From NCBI RefSeq assembly GCF_022811725.1, contig NZ_CP094527.1:5828001-5892000 (forward strand): 64,000 nt of DNA, in the 5' to 3' direction. The notes beneath the pieces were generated by a model. It saw only the letters and a program-made list of their open reading frames with translations. It did no database searches and was not told the origin of the DNA. Position 1 is the stretch's first letter. Every line of letters begins with the position of its first letter. Origin of the DNA: Mucilaginibacter sp. SMC90. GTDB lineage: Bacteria > Bacteroidota > Bacteroidia > Sphingobacteriales > Sphingobacteriaceae. Shown one piece after another: positions 37,626 to 45,310 of the stretch. The position numbers were made by a program, and so were the translations under genes.

Positions 37626-39002
37626 TCATTTGCCGATACAAAACTTACTAAATATATTCTCCAACAAATCATCAGTAGTAACAACTCCAGTTATCTCACC
37701 AAGGTAATGAAGCCCCTGTTTAATATCCATCGAAAGGAAATCTGAAGTGATACTGCCATCAATACCACCCAACACCCTTACCAGCGCTTCTTCAGTTTTT
37801 TGCAGGGCTTCAAGGTGACGGATATTGGTTACCAGCGTTTCATCACCGCTGAGCTGGTCTTTTACTGCCGACGAGTAGATTTTGTGTTTAAGCTCATCAA
37901 TATGTCGTTTTTCTTTGGCCGAAATAATGATCGCCCTGTCGGTATGAGGTAAGGCTGATAACTGTTCAGGACTAAGCAGATCGGCTTTATTCGCTACCAC
38001 AAGCATGGTAATCCCAGGTTTTTGCAGGCTTTCTATGTCTTTATTTAGTTCTTCAATGGTAATTTCTGCCGCATCAAAAACATAAACCAATAGGGCCGAC
38101 TGGCTAATCTTCTCCATGGTACGCTGTACCCCTATCTGTTCAATGGCATCGGTCGCTTCGCGAATCCCGGCGGTATCTATCAGCCTGAAATTAATGCCCT
38201 GTATGTTCAGTACTTCTTCTATCGTATCCCTTGTAGTACCGGGGATATGGCTTACTATGGCACGTTCCTCATTTAGCAGCGCATTCAGCAAGGTTGATTT
38301 ACCTGCATTTGGCCGACCGGCTATTACTGTATTTACACCGTTTTTAATGGCGTTTCCCAACTCAAATGAATTGATAAGCCTGCCTACAATTTTAGTGATC
38401 TCATGGATCAGTTTTTTCAGTTGATCGCGGTTGGCAAACTCTACATCCTCTTCGGCAAAATCAAGTTCCAGTTCAATAAGCGATGCAAAATTTACCAATT
38501 GCTCACGCAAAGCTTGTAGCTGGGTGCTGAAGCCTCCGCGAAGCTGTTGTAAGGCCACCTGTTGCGACGCTTTAGAGTTTGAAGCGATCAGGTCGGCAAC
38601 GGCTTCGGCCTGGCTCAGGTCGAGCTGGCCATTCAGGAATGCTCTTAGTGTAAACTCGCCGGGTTTGGCTGAGCGTGCGCCTTTTTTGATGAACAGCTTG
38701 ATGATACTTTCAATAATATATCCCGAAGCATGACAAGAGATCTCCACCACGTTTTCGCGGGTGTATGACCGCGGACCAACAAACAGCGATACCAGCACCT
38801 CATCCAAAACCAACTCGCCATCGGCAATGCTGCCAAAATGGATTGTGTGCGATGCCTGTTTACTCAGGTCTTTCCCTTTAAAAACGCTGTTCGCAATAGT
38901 TATAGCATCTGGCCCCGAAAGGCGGATCACAGCTATGGCACCCACTCCGTTCGGTGTGGCAAGGGCTACTATGGTATCGGTATTATCTGTCATTTGAATC
39001 AT
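37626..39002 (-). CDS. mnmE: tRNA modification GTPase MnmE
   Basis: 458-residue GTPase that with MnmG installs carboxymethylaminomethyl groups on uridine-34 of certain tRNAs. The N-terminal domain starts 'TIVALATPNGVGAIAVIRLS' and contains the folate-binding region with 'KPGEFTLRAFLNGQLDLSQA'. The G domain has 'AGRPNAGKSTLLNALL' (P-loop about 229-236), 'DTAGI' (276-280) and 'NKAD' (338-341). The C-terminus ends in 'FCIGK', with the essential cysteine. Two ATG codons three residues apart are possible starts. A monocistronic housekeeping gene with its own terminator. Confidence 0.98.
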   Translation of the reverse strand: MIQMTDNTDTIVALATPNGVGAIAVIRLSGPDAITIANSVFKGKDLSKQASHTIHFGSIADGELVLDEVLVSLFVGPRSYTRENVVEISCHASGYIIESIIKLFIKKGARSAKPGEFTLRAFLNGQLDLSQAEAVADLIASNSKASQQVALQQLRGGFSTQLQALREQLVNFASLIELELDFAEEDVEFANRDQLKKLIHEITKIVGRLINSFELGNAIKNGVNTVIAGRPNAGKSTLLNALLNEERAIVSHIPGTTRDTIEEVLNIQGINFRLIDTAGIREATDAIEQIGVQRTMEKISQSALLVYVFDAAEITIEELNKDIESLQKPGITMLVVANKADLLSPEQLSALPHTDRAIIISAKEKRHIDELKHKIYSSAVKDQLSGDETLVTNIRHLEALQKTEEALVRVLGGIDGSITSDFLSMDIKQGLHYLGEITGVVTTDDLLENIFSKFCIGK

Positions 39003-39184
39003 TCATTGGGTCATTGAGTCATTTGGTAATTAGTATAGCCAACTGTTCGCAAAATGATCTCAGGGCAAAAGTAAAATAAAATAACAGGAACAATGAGCGG
39101 CCCGGCGATGAACTACTTTTCAATGACTTAATGACGCGCGAGCAAATGACCTAATGACTAAAAAACGTACCTTCGCAGGCAATT
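39003..39184. repeat. Divergent promoter gap with AATGAC-type repeats
   Basis: The gap between divergent mnmE and the nucleoid-associated protein gene contains several AATGAC/GTCATT units near both ends (39004-39030 and 39120-39165). The two ends are imperfect inverted copies (GTCATTGAGTCATTTG against CAAATGACCTAATGAC). They may be a degenerate palindromic element or strain-specific filler. Confidence 0.4.
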
Positions 39185-40243
39185 ATGATAACTTTTTTTG
39201 AAGCCTCGCTCGAAACCATTTCGGTGCATCATGTTGGTAACCAATCTCAAGAAGAGATGTATGCCCTTTCGGAACAACCGCTGGAACTGAAGGATGAGGT
39301 CATCCCCAACCTGCTTATGCAGTATTTTCTGAAGCCCTTTGAAAAAGCGAATGAGGTTTACCACCTGATGCACAGTAGCGGCGATCTGGAATTGAACGAA
39401 CTGCATCACTTTGCTACACAGGTATTTGATGACAATACTAAATTTCATGAGGCATCTGAGAAAATAGCGAAACATTTGTATAAGGTTACCAATCACCCGA
39501 ACATCAAAGGCGGCGAGCTTTACGTGGTTTACTTCAATAAAGTACAAATTGAAGGCAACCCGCTGGATGCAATCGGTATATTCAAATCAGAAAATAAGGA
39601 AACTTATTTAAAAGTGTATCCTGATAAAGGTGGTTTCCAGGTTGATTACGAGCAGGACGCCATCAACATCAACAAACTGGATAAAGGCGTACTGATTTTT
39701 AACATCGAAAAAGAAAACGGTTACAAGGTAGTAGTGGTTGATAAAACCAACAACGGACAAGAAGCTGCCCGGTTCTGGAAGGATGATTTTCTGCAGTTAA
39801 AAATTCGTAACGACAGCTTTAACCAAACCAACAATACGCTCGGCATCTACAAAAACTTTATTACCGAAAAAATCGACGAGGAATTTGAGATGAGTAAAGC
39901 CGATAAAATCGACTTGCTCAACCGCTCTATGAAGTATTTTAAGGAGAAGGAAACTTTTGATATGGAAGAGTTCTCGAACGAAGTGATTGGCAACGAGCAG
40001 GCTATCGAATCGTTCAAAAACTTTAAAAACCAGTACGAGGAAGAGTTTGACAGTCCTATCGCTGATAATTTCATCATTTCAGAAAATGCTGTAAAAAAGC
40101 AAGCCCGTGTTTATAAAAGCGTTTTAAAGCTTGATAAAAACTTTCACATCTACATTCATGGTGATAAAGAACTGATTGAGAAAGGCTTTGACGATGGCCG
40201 GGCAATGAACTATTATAAAGTTTATTTTAAGGAAGAGGCATAA
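39185..40243 (+). CDS. Nucleoid-associated protein (NdpA/YejK family)
   Basis: 352-residue cytoplasmic protein resembling the NA37/YejK family of nucleoid-associated proteins. N-terminal 'SLETISVHHVGNQSQEE' is followed by 'HSSGDLELNELHHFATQVFD', then 'GGELYVVYFNKVQIEGNPLD' and 'AIGIFKSENKETYLKV', the conserved core of the family. The C-terminal part is rich in lysine and glutamate and is probably helical. DNA contact is inferred from the family only. It is divergent from mnmE and followed by a small lipoprotein gene. Confidence 0.85.
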   Translation: MITFFEASLETISVHHVGNQSQEEMYALSEQPLELKDEVIPNLLMQYFLKPFEKANEVYHLMHSSGDLELNELHHFATQVFDDNTKFHEASEKIAKHLYKVTNHPNIKGGELYVVYFNKVQIEGNPLDAIGIFKSENKETYLKVYPDKGGFQVDYEQDAININKLDKGVLIFNIEKENGYKVVVVDKTNNGQEAARFWKDDFLQLKIRNDSFNQTNNTLGIYKNFITEKIDEEFEMSKADKIDLLNRSMKYFKEKETFDMEEFSNEVIGNEQAIESFKNFKNQYEEEFDSPIADNFIISENAVKKQARVYKSVLKLDKNFHIYIHGDKELIEKGFDDGRAMNYYKVYFKEEA

Positions 40244-40324
40244 TAATAAAAAATAGTAGATCATAGATAAACCTTTGTTTTTAGTGAGAGTCATACCTGC
40301 ATTACTAAAAATAAACTTAATCAC

Positions 40325-40618
40325 ATGTCTGCCTTAAAAAACGTACTTATAACGCTGTCCATTTTGCTGATCCTTGCAGGTTGCAGTGTAAAACACTATA
40401 CCATTGGAATGAGTGAAAGTGAATTTAAAAACTCAGAAAAGTATAACATCGAGTTGGTTGAAGAAACCTCGCAACATACGGTTTACAGACGGGTGGCTTC
40501 GGCAGACGCTCAAATGAAGCCGCTGTCATACCATTACTATTATTTCAATAGCGGCACATTAGTACGTACAGAACTTGTTGAAACGCCTAAACCAGGCATA
40601 GTGTTATTGAGCAAATAA
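40325..40618 (+). CDS. Small lipoprotein of unknown function
   Basis: 97 residues with a lipoprotein signal ('LITLSILLILAGCSVKH', cysteine 20). The mature part (about 77 residues) contains 'YTIGMSESEFKNSEKYNIEL' and 'YYYFNSGTLVRTEL', a short beta-rich pattern reminiscent of SmpA-like small lipoproteins, though I would not assign it. It lies 80 nt downstream of the nucleoid protein gene and converges with the TIGR02757 gene. Confidence 0.8.
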   Translation: MSALKNVLITLSILLILAGCSVKHYTIGMSESEFKNSEKYNIELVEETSQHTVYRRVASADAQMKPLSYHYYYFNSGTLVRTELVETPKPGIVLLSK

Positions 40619-40625
40619 ATTTAAA

Positions 40626-41465
40626 TTAAAACTGCACGCCCCACCGTTCTTCAATTCCTAAGCCAAACAAGGCAAAATCATATTTAACAGGATCCTTCGG
40701 GTCAAACTCGCGGAGCCTTTCAGTTAGTTCGACGGCAGTTTGCCAGTCGGTTTGTTTACGGTTGATGAGATTGAGTTTACGCGATACCCTGTCTACATGC
40801 AAATCAAGCGGGCAGATCAGGTCGGCAGGTTTAATGCGGTTCCAGATGCCGAAGTCAACACCATTATCGTCATGCCGCACCATCCAGCGTAAAAACATAT
40901 TCAGGCGCTTGCAGGTTGATTTTTGCGACGGCGACGATACGTGTTTTTTTGTACGATGAGGAAAATCGGGCAAAGAAAAGAAGTATGAACGAAAGTAATT
41001 GAGTGCTACCTCAACTGCTGTCTCTTTTCCCTCCCCCTTTAGGGGGCCGGGTGGCACAAATGCGTCCTCCAACGATTCAAACTTTTCGTAATGCTGCCTG
41101 AAGAAAGCTATGAAATAAAGTGTATCCACATCGTTAAAGGTGCGGTGTTTAAACTTTAACAGTTTTTTAAGATCGGGTTCTTCATGGTTGATAATGAAAT
41201 CATAAGGAGCACCATCCATTAAGGTGATGAGTTCCTTACATTTCTTGATGATGGTAACCCGTTGTCCCCAGGCTAAAGTAGCAGCCCAGAACCCCATGAT
41301 CTCAATATCCTGCATCCTGCTAAACATATGCGGGATGGTCACCGGATCGTTCTCAATAAATTCAGGGCGATTATATTGGGCAACTTTGGCGTCGAGGAAG
41401 GTCTTTAGAGCTTCGGCCCCTATCCCTCTAAATGGGGAATTTTTCGTATCAAGTCCAATATTCAT
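40626..41465 (-). CDS. TIGR02757 (DUF2400) family protein with two repeat-derived insertions
   Basis: 279-residue cytoplasmic protein of a conserved Bacteroidota family of unknown biochemical role. Recognisable parts are 'VAQYNRPEFIENDPVTIPHM', 'DIEIMGFWAATLAWGQRVTI', 'LNMFLRWMVRHDDNGVDFGI' and 'DLICPLDLHVDRVSRKL', with a helix-hairpin-helix feel. Two stretches look foreign: residues 3-18 including 'NSPFRGIGAE' directly after the first two codons, and 'PPGPLKGEGKE' near residue 142. Both are coded by C/G-rich palindromic DNA of the sort dispersed elsewhere in the window. The frame is kept in both cases. Confidence 0.88.
   Translation of the reverse strand: MNIGLDTKNSPFRGIGAEALKTFLDAKVAQYNRPEFIENDPVTIPHMFSRMQDIEIMGFWAATLAWGQRVTIIKKCKELITLMDGAPYDFIINHEEPDLKKLLKFKHRTFNDVDTLYFIAFFRQHYEKFESLEDAFVPPGPLKGEGKETAVEVALNYFRSYFFSLPDFPHRTKKHVSSPSQKSTCKRLNMFLRWMVRHDDNGVDFGIWNRIKPADLICPLDLHVDRVSRKLNLINRKQTDWQTAVELTERLREFDPKDPVKYDFALFGLGIEERWGVQF
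41031..41055. repeat. Palindromic repeat inside the TIGR02757 gene (second copy)
   Basis: CTCCCCCTTTAGGGGGCCGGG-type sequence, self-complementary across CCCCC-TTTA-GGGGG, lies inside the coding frame and codes for the PPGPLKGEG stretch. The base composition breaks sharply from the flanking coding DNA. Confidence 0.6.
41416..41440. repeat. Palindromic repeat inside the TIGR02757 gene (first copy)
   Basis: On the minus strand the segment reads ATTCCCC-ATTTAGAG-GGATAGGGG and codes for NSPFRGIG. The ATTCCCC end is shared with the terminal repeats of the 110-bp elements at 55819 and 60545. It lies directly after the first codons, suggesting insertion at the gene start. Confidence 0.6.
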
Positions 41466-41484
41466 AGTGCCTCAAAGTTCACAT

Positions 41485-41901
41485 TTAATATATTTCACGT
41501 GAACTGCTGTTTATCATGGCTATCGCTTCCATAAAAGTCAGAGCTATAGGTTCGTCAATGTGATAGTCGGTGGAATAGTCTTTAAAAATGCCTACCGCAT
41601 TTCTATTAAAGCCAATAACATGGCTCATGATTAAAAAATCGCAAAAACCTATAATATTCTTATTCCCGCTTTCCACAAACTCTTTTATAATCCTATCGAG
41701 CGACCAAAAAGAAAACATATATTCCTGCCATTCATAACCGTCAAATCCGTTTACAACAGCATAAAGCGCTTTAAAATCATCAGGAAAGCTAAAACTTAGA
41801 ATAGTTTCAGCTTTCTCGAAATCAGCATCAGTTGCGGGTGGGTTCATTTTCACCTCGCATTCATCCCAAAACGCAATAGCTTCCTTTATCCAATCTTCCA
41901 T
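41485..41901 (-). CDS. SMI1/KNR4 (SUKH) family protein
   Basis: 138-residue cytoplasmic protein. The SUKH fold is suggested by 'PPATDADFEKAETILSFSFP' (the typical 'E..L...LP..y' start), 'DDFKALYAVVNGFDGYEW' and 'FWSLDRIIKEF', with later 'GIFKDYSTDYHIDEPIALTF'. Family members serve as immunity proteins of contact-dependent toxins or as general binding modules; there is no toxin gene beside it, so its role here is open. It starts 28 nt after the stop of the cystathionine enzyme gene on the same strand and may be co-transcribed. Confidence 0.85.
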   Translation of the reverse strand: MEDWIKEAIAFWDECEVKMNPPATDADFEKAETILSFSFPDDFKALYAVVNGFDGYEWQEYMFSFWSLDRIIKEFVESGNKNIIGFCDFLIMSHVIGFNRNAVGIFKDYSTDYHIDEPIALTFMEAIAMINSSSREIY

Positions 41902-41929
41902 AAGAAAGTTTTGATTAAAGGCCCCTTTT

Positions 41930-43069
41930 TTAGCTCAGCGCCTGTTTAATATCCTCCATCAAATCCTCAATATCCTCAACCCCTACACTCAAACGCAACA
42001 GGTTATCAACTACCCCAGCTTTTTCACGTTCAACCTTAGGGATCGAGCCGTGGGTCATGCTTACCGGGTGATTAATTAATGATTCTACTCCGCCTAATGA
42101 CTCGGCCAATGAAAATACTTTGAATGACGATGCAACGCGGAATGTTTCCTGCAGATCGGCTCCTTTAAGCACGATACTGATCATGCCGCCAAAATCGCGC
42201 ATTTGTTTTTTGGCGATATCATGATTAGGGTGGTCGGAAAAGCCCGGCCAGTAGATTTTTTCAACTTTGGGATGCCCTTTCAAAAACTCAGCAATCTGCC
42301 TGCCGTTTTCGCAATGCGCTTTCATACGCAGGTGCAGGGTCTTTATGCCACGCAACACCAGGAAGCTATCCATTGGACCCGGCGTAGCACCACAGGCATT
42401 ATAAATGAACCAAAGCTTTTTGTAAAGTTCCTCGTCGTTCAGCATTAAGGCCCCCATAACCACATCGCTATGGCCACCGATGTATTTGGTTACAGAGTGC
42501 ATCACGATATCTGCTCCCAAATCAATCGGGTTTTGCAGGTATGGCGATGCAAAAGTATTATCAACCACAAAAAGCAGGTTCTTTTCTTTGGTGATCTTAC
42601 CTATGGCTTCCACATCCACAATGCGCATGGTTGGGTTGGTAGGCGTTTCTATCCAAACCAATTTGGTTTTGTCATTTACGTGGGCACGCACAAGCTCCGG
42701 CTCAGACAGATCTAAAAAATGGAACTTAACACCATAATTGGCAAAAATCTTCGTAAAGATCCGATATGAACCACCATAAAGGTCGTTCCCGGTTATCACT
42801 TCATCGCCGGGTGCAAGCAGTTTCATCACCGCATCGGTAGCGCCCATACCGCTTGAAAAAGCCAAACCGAACTTAGCATTTTCCAAGGCTGCCAAACAGT
42901 CTTCCAAAGCCTTACGGGTTGGATTAGTACCGCGCGAGTACTCATATCCTTTATTATCCCCCGGCGATTTTTGCCAATAGGTTGATGTCTGGTATATCGG
43001 CGTCATGATAGCGCCGGTAGTTGGATCGGGCTCCTGCCCTGCGTGTATTGCTTTAGTTGCGAATTTCAT
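41930..43069 (-). CDS. Cystathionine gamma-synthase/lyase (Cys/Met metabolism PLP enzyme)
   Basis: 379-residue cytoplasmic PLP enzyme of the transsulfuration family. 'ATKAIHAGQEPDPTTGAIMT' and 'YEYSRGTNPTRKALEDCLAA' are typical N-terminal signatures. The Schiff-base lysine is in 'HSVTKYIGGHSDVVMG' (K195). 'SLAESLGGVESLINHPVSMT' and 'RLSVGVEDIEDLMEDI' are the conserved C-terminal parts. Synthase (MetB) and lyase cannot be separated safely by eye. It lies downstream of the four-helix-bundle gene on the minus strand, with the inverted-repeat region in the 120-nt gap before its ATG. Confidence 0.95.
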   Translation of the reverse strand: MKFATKAIHAGQEPDPTTGAIMTPIYQTSTYWQKSPGDNKGYEYSRGTNPTRKALEDCLAALENAKFGLAFSSGMGATDAVMKLLAPGDEVITGNDLYGGSYRIFTKIFANYGVKFHFLDLSEPELVRAHVNDKTKLVWIETPTNPTMRIVDVEAIGKITKEKNLLFVVDNTFASPYLQNPIDLGADIVMHSVTKYIGGHSDVVMGALMLNDEELYKKLWFIYNACGATPGPMDSFLVLRGIKTLHLRMKAHCENGRQIAEFLKGHPKVEKIYWPGFSDHPNHDIAKKQMRDFGGMISIVLKGADLQETFRVASSFKVFSLAESLGGVESLINHPVSMTHGSIPKVEREKAGVVDNLLRLSVGVEDIEDLMEDIKQALS

Positions 43070-43073
43070 ATAT

Positions 43074-43110
43074 GGTGAGTGGTTGATTGAGTTGATTAGG
43101 TGAGTGGTTG
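43074..43110. repeat. Left inverted repeat of the four-helix-bundle cassette
   Basis: 37 nt whose reverse complement matches 43653-43689 at 35 of 37 positions. The unit is built from CAACCACTCAC / CTAATCAACTCAATCAAC words. It lies five bases upstream of the cystathionine enzyme ATG, so it may also affect that gene's leader. Confidence 0.75.
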
Positions 43111-43202
43111 TGGTTGGTGAATAGTTGATTGGGGCAATTAGGTGAGTGGTTTGATTCTCCCTAATTAACTACTCACCTAATTGCCCCTTCACCTAATCAA
43201 CT
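43090..43202. repeat. Nested hairpin at the 3' end of the four-helix-bundle gene
   Basis: Two nested perfect inverted repeats: outer arms AGTTGATTAGGTGA (43090-43103) with TCACCTAATCAACT (43189-43202), and inner arms GGGGCAATTAGGTGAGT (43131-43147) with ACTCACCTAATTGCCCC (43171-43187). The stop codon of the four-helix-bundle gene lies inside the outer right arm. The fold could act as a transcript end. Confidence 0.7.
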
Positions 43203-43564
43203 AACCCCTTTTTTGTTTTTAAATATTGAATGTAACCATTTATTAATCTCAGGCAACTTTCGTATTCCGCCTGAAAAGTTCGTAAGGTTTCATCAGTTAT
43301 AATCTTTTCATCTAAGGCTACGATCAAATGGTCGAGTGTCTCTGTTAAGGAACCTCTCGCCATTATGCAAAAACGAATATTGTCCTGGTAATGAAACCTG
43401 CCATGCCCTTCGGCTAAATTATTGCCTATAGAACGAGAAGAACGAACAATTTGATCTGTCAGTCGGTACTTTTCTTCAACAGGAAACTCTTTTACAAGCC
43501 CGGATATCATATTTCTAATCTTTCTTGCTTGCTTCCATGTTTCAAGATCAGTGAATGAGGCCAT
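43193..43564 (-). CDS. Four-helix-bundle protein (23S rRNA intervening-sequence protein family)
   Basis: 123-residue helical protein. 'FTDLETWKQARKIRNMISGL' opens helix 1, and the hallmark 'VRSSRSIGNNLAEGHGRFHY' lies at about residues 40-59, as in the S23/IVS family (TIGR02436 type) whose members occur inside intervening sequences of 23S rRNA genes and also as stand-alone genes. The last residues (GLVD) and stop are coded by the flanking repeat. Function is unproven for the family; pentamer formation is known for relatives. The gene lies between proS and the cystathionine enzyme gene and is bracketed by inverted 37-nt repeats. Confidence 0.92.
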   Translation of the reverse strand: MASFTDLETWKQARKIRNMISGLVKEFPVEEKYRLTDQIVRSSRSIGNNLAEGHGRFHYQDNIRFCIMARGSLTETLDHLIVALDEKIITDETLRTFQAEYESCLRLINGYIQYLKTKKGLVD

Positions 43565-43652
43565 CGAATATTAATTTAGTGATTGGTTATTTAGGTTAAA
43601 CAGACGATAAAATTATTAAGAAACATAGACTACTGCAAATGGGGCTTAAAAC

Positions 43653-43689
43653 CAACCATTCACCTAATCAACTCAATCAACCATTCACC
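43653..43689. repeat. Right inverted repeat of the four-helix-bundle cassette
   Basis: 37 nt nearly identical (35/37) to the reverse complement of 43074-43110. Further degenerate units (CCACTCACTCAATCAAC and similar) continue to 43735, right up to the proS stop codon. Confidence 0.75.
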
Positions 43690-43737
43690 CAAAATAAACC
43701 ACTCACTCAATCAACCCAATCAACCACTCACTAAAAC

Positions 43738-45210
43738 TTAATACGCCCTTGCGAAAAGCACCCTCTGCGTTGACGGTTTCCCTGTCAAAATACACTTGCC
43801 TACTTCCTGTTTATTATCCAAAGGTATGCAACGGATTGTCGCCTTAGTTTCCTCTTTTATCTTTTGTTCGGTTTCGGATGTACCATCCCAGTGAGCGCTC
43901 AGGAAACCCGGCTGCTCATCTAACAGGCGTTTAAACTTATCCCAGGTATCAACCTCGGTGGTATTTTCAGCACGGAAATCGAACGCTTTTTTGTAGATGT
44001 TGGTCTGGATCTCTTCAAGCAGGCTTTCTATTTTACCGGCAAGACCTTCCTGTGTGGTAGTTTCCTTGGTTTTAGTATCACGACGCGCCAGCTCAACGGT
44101 ACCGTTCTGCATATCGCGGCTGCCTATGGCTACCCGTAATGGTACGCCTTTTAGTTCGTATTCAGCAAATTTAGCTCCCGGGCGATGGGTATCGCGGTTG
44201 TCAAACTTAACTGAAATGCCTTTGGCCTTTAGCTCTTTTTTCAACGAATCAACGTATGCGCTGATATTATCCAGTTCTTCCTGGTGCTTGTAAATCGGCA
44301 CAACTACTACCTGTATTGGCGCCAGTTTTGGAGGCAATACTAAACCTGCATCATCACTATGGGCCATAATGAGCGCTCCAATCAAACGGGTTGAAACACC
44401 CCATGAAGTAGCCCAAACGTGCTCAATTTTATTTTCCTTATTGGTGAATTTTACGTCGAAAGCCTTGGCAAAATTCTGTCCCAAAAAGTGCGATGTACCT
44501 GCTTGCAAAGCTTTACCATCCTGCATCAATGCCTCAATGCAATAGGTATCCAAAGCACCCGCAAAACGCTCGTTAGCTGTTTTACGGCCTTTTACTACCG
44601 GTAATGCCATCCAGTTTTCGGCAAAGTCGGCATATACGTTCAGCATTTGCTCGGTTTCGGCTATTGCCTCATCAGCTGTAGCGTGGGCGGTATGGCCTTC
44701 CTGCCATAAAAATTCGCTGGTACGTAAAAACAAACGGGTACGCATTTCCCAGCGCATTACGTTTGCCCACTGGTTAACCAGGATAGGCAAATCGCGGTAT
44801 GATTGGATCCAGCCTTTGTAGGTGTTCCAGATAATGGTTTCAGATGTCGGGCGGATGATCAGCTCTTCTTCCAACTTGGCTTCCTCATCCACAATAATAT
44901 TTCCGTCGCCATCATTTTTGAGGCGATAGTGCGTTACAACGGCACATTCTTTGGCAAAACCGTCAACGTGGCTGGCTTCTTTACTAAAGAACGATTTGGG
45001 TATTAAAAGCGGGAAATAAGCGTTACTGTGGCCGGTATCTTTAAACATTCCGTCAAGCACCCCCTGGATCTTTTCCCATATCGAATAACCATACGGTTTA
45101 ATGATCATACAGCCTCTAACCGGCGAATACTCGGCCATGTCAGATTTAATTACTAAGTCGTTAAACCATTGCGAATAATCTTCGTCTTTACTAATAACAC
45201 CTTTGCTCAT
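43738..45210 (-). CDS. proS: Prolyl-tRNA synthetase (archaeal/eukaryal-like type)
   Basis: 490-residue class IIa synthetase that charges tRNA-Pro. 'MAEYSPVRGCMIIKPYGYSI' is the N-terminal substrate region. Motif 2 is seen in 'WANVMRWEMRTRLFLRTSEF' plus 'LWQEGHTAHA', motif 3 in 'ATSWGVSTRLIGALIMAHSD'. The anticodon-binding domain starts at 'PPKLAPIQVVVVPIYKHQEE', and the chain ends in ARAY, as usual for this type. There is no editing insertion, as expected for the short form. It is first of the minus-strand run proS, four-helix bundle, cystathionine enzyme, SMI1 protein. Confidence 0.98.
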   Translation of the reverse strand: MSKGVISKDEDYSQWFNDLVIKSDMAEYSPVRGCMIIKPYGYSIWEKIQGVLDGMFKDTGHSNAYFPLLIPKSFFSKEASHVDGFAKECAVVTHYRLKNDGDGNIIVDEEAKLEEELIIRPTSETIIWNTYKGWIQSYRDLPILVNQWANVMRWEMRTRLFLRTSEFLWQEGHTAHATADEAIAETEQMLNVYADFAENWMALPVVKGRKTANERFAGALDTYCIEALMQDGKALQAGTSHFLGQNFAKAFDVKFTNKENKIEHVWATSWGVSTRLIGALIMAHSDDAGLVLPPKLAPIQVVVVPIYKHQEELDNISAYVDSLKKELKAKGISVKFDNRDTHRPGAKFAEYELKGVPLRVAIGSRDMQNGTVELARRDTKTKETTTQEGLAGKIESLLEEIQTNIYKKAFDFRAENTTEVDTWDKFKRLLDEQPGFLSAHWDGTSETEQKIKEETKATIRCIPLDNKQEVGKCILTGKPSTQRVLFARAY

Positions 45211-45310
45211 ATTGATTGGATAGAATTTGGACTTCTGTAATTGTTGTATATTGCTGCCAAATTTATAAATTTAAAACTTATTTGACCTTGCACTTTTTAC
45301 TTACCTGCAT

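Noticed and set aside
40124..40324. 66-codon minus-strand frame over the end of the nucleoid-protein gene
   Set aside because: Overlaps a well-supported gene and has no independent evidence.
43640..43737. Short regularly spaced CACTCA/AATCAAC words that could suggest a CRISPR-like array
   Set aside because: Units touch or overlap, vary in length, have no unique spacers, and the left side is an inverted copy; no cas genes are near.
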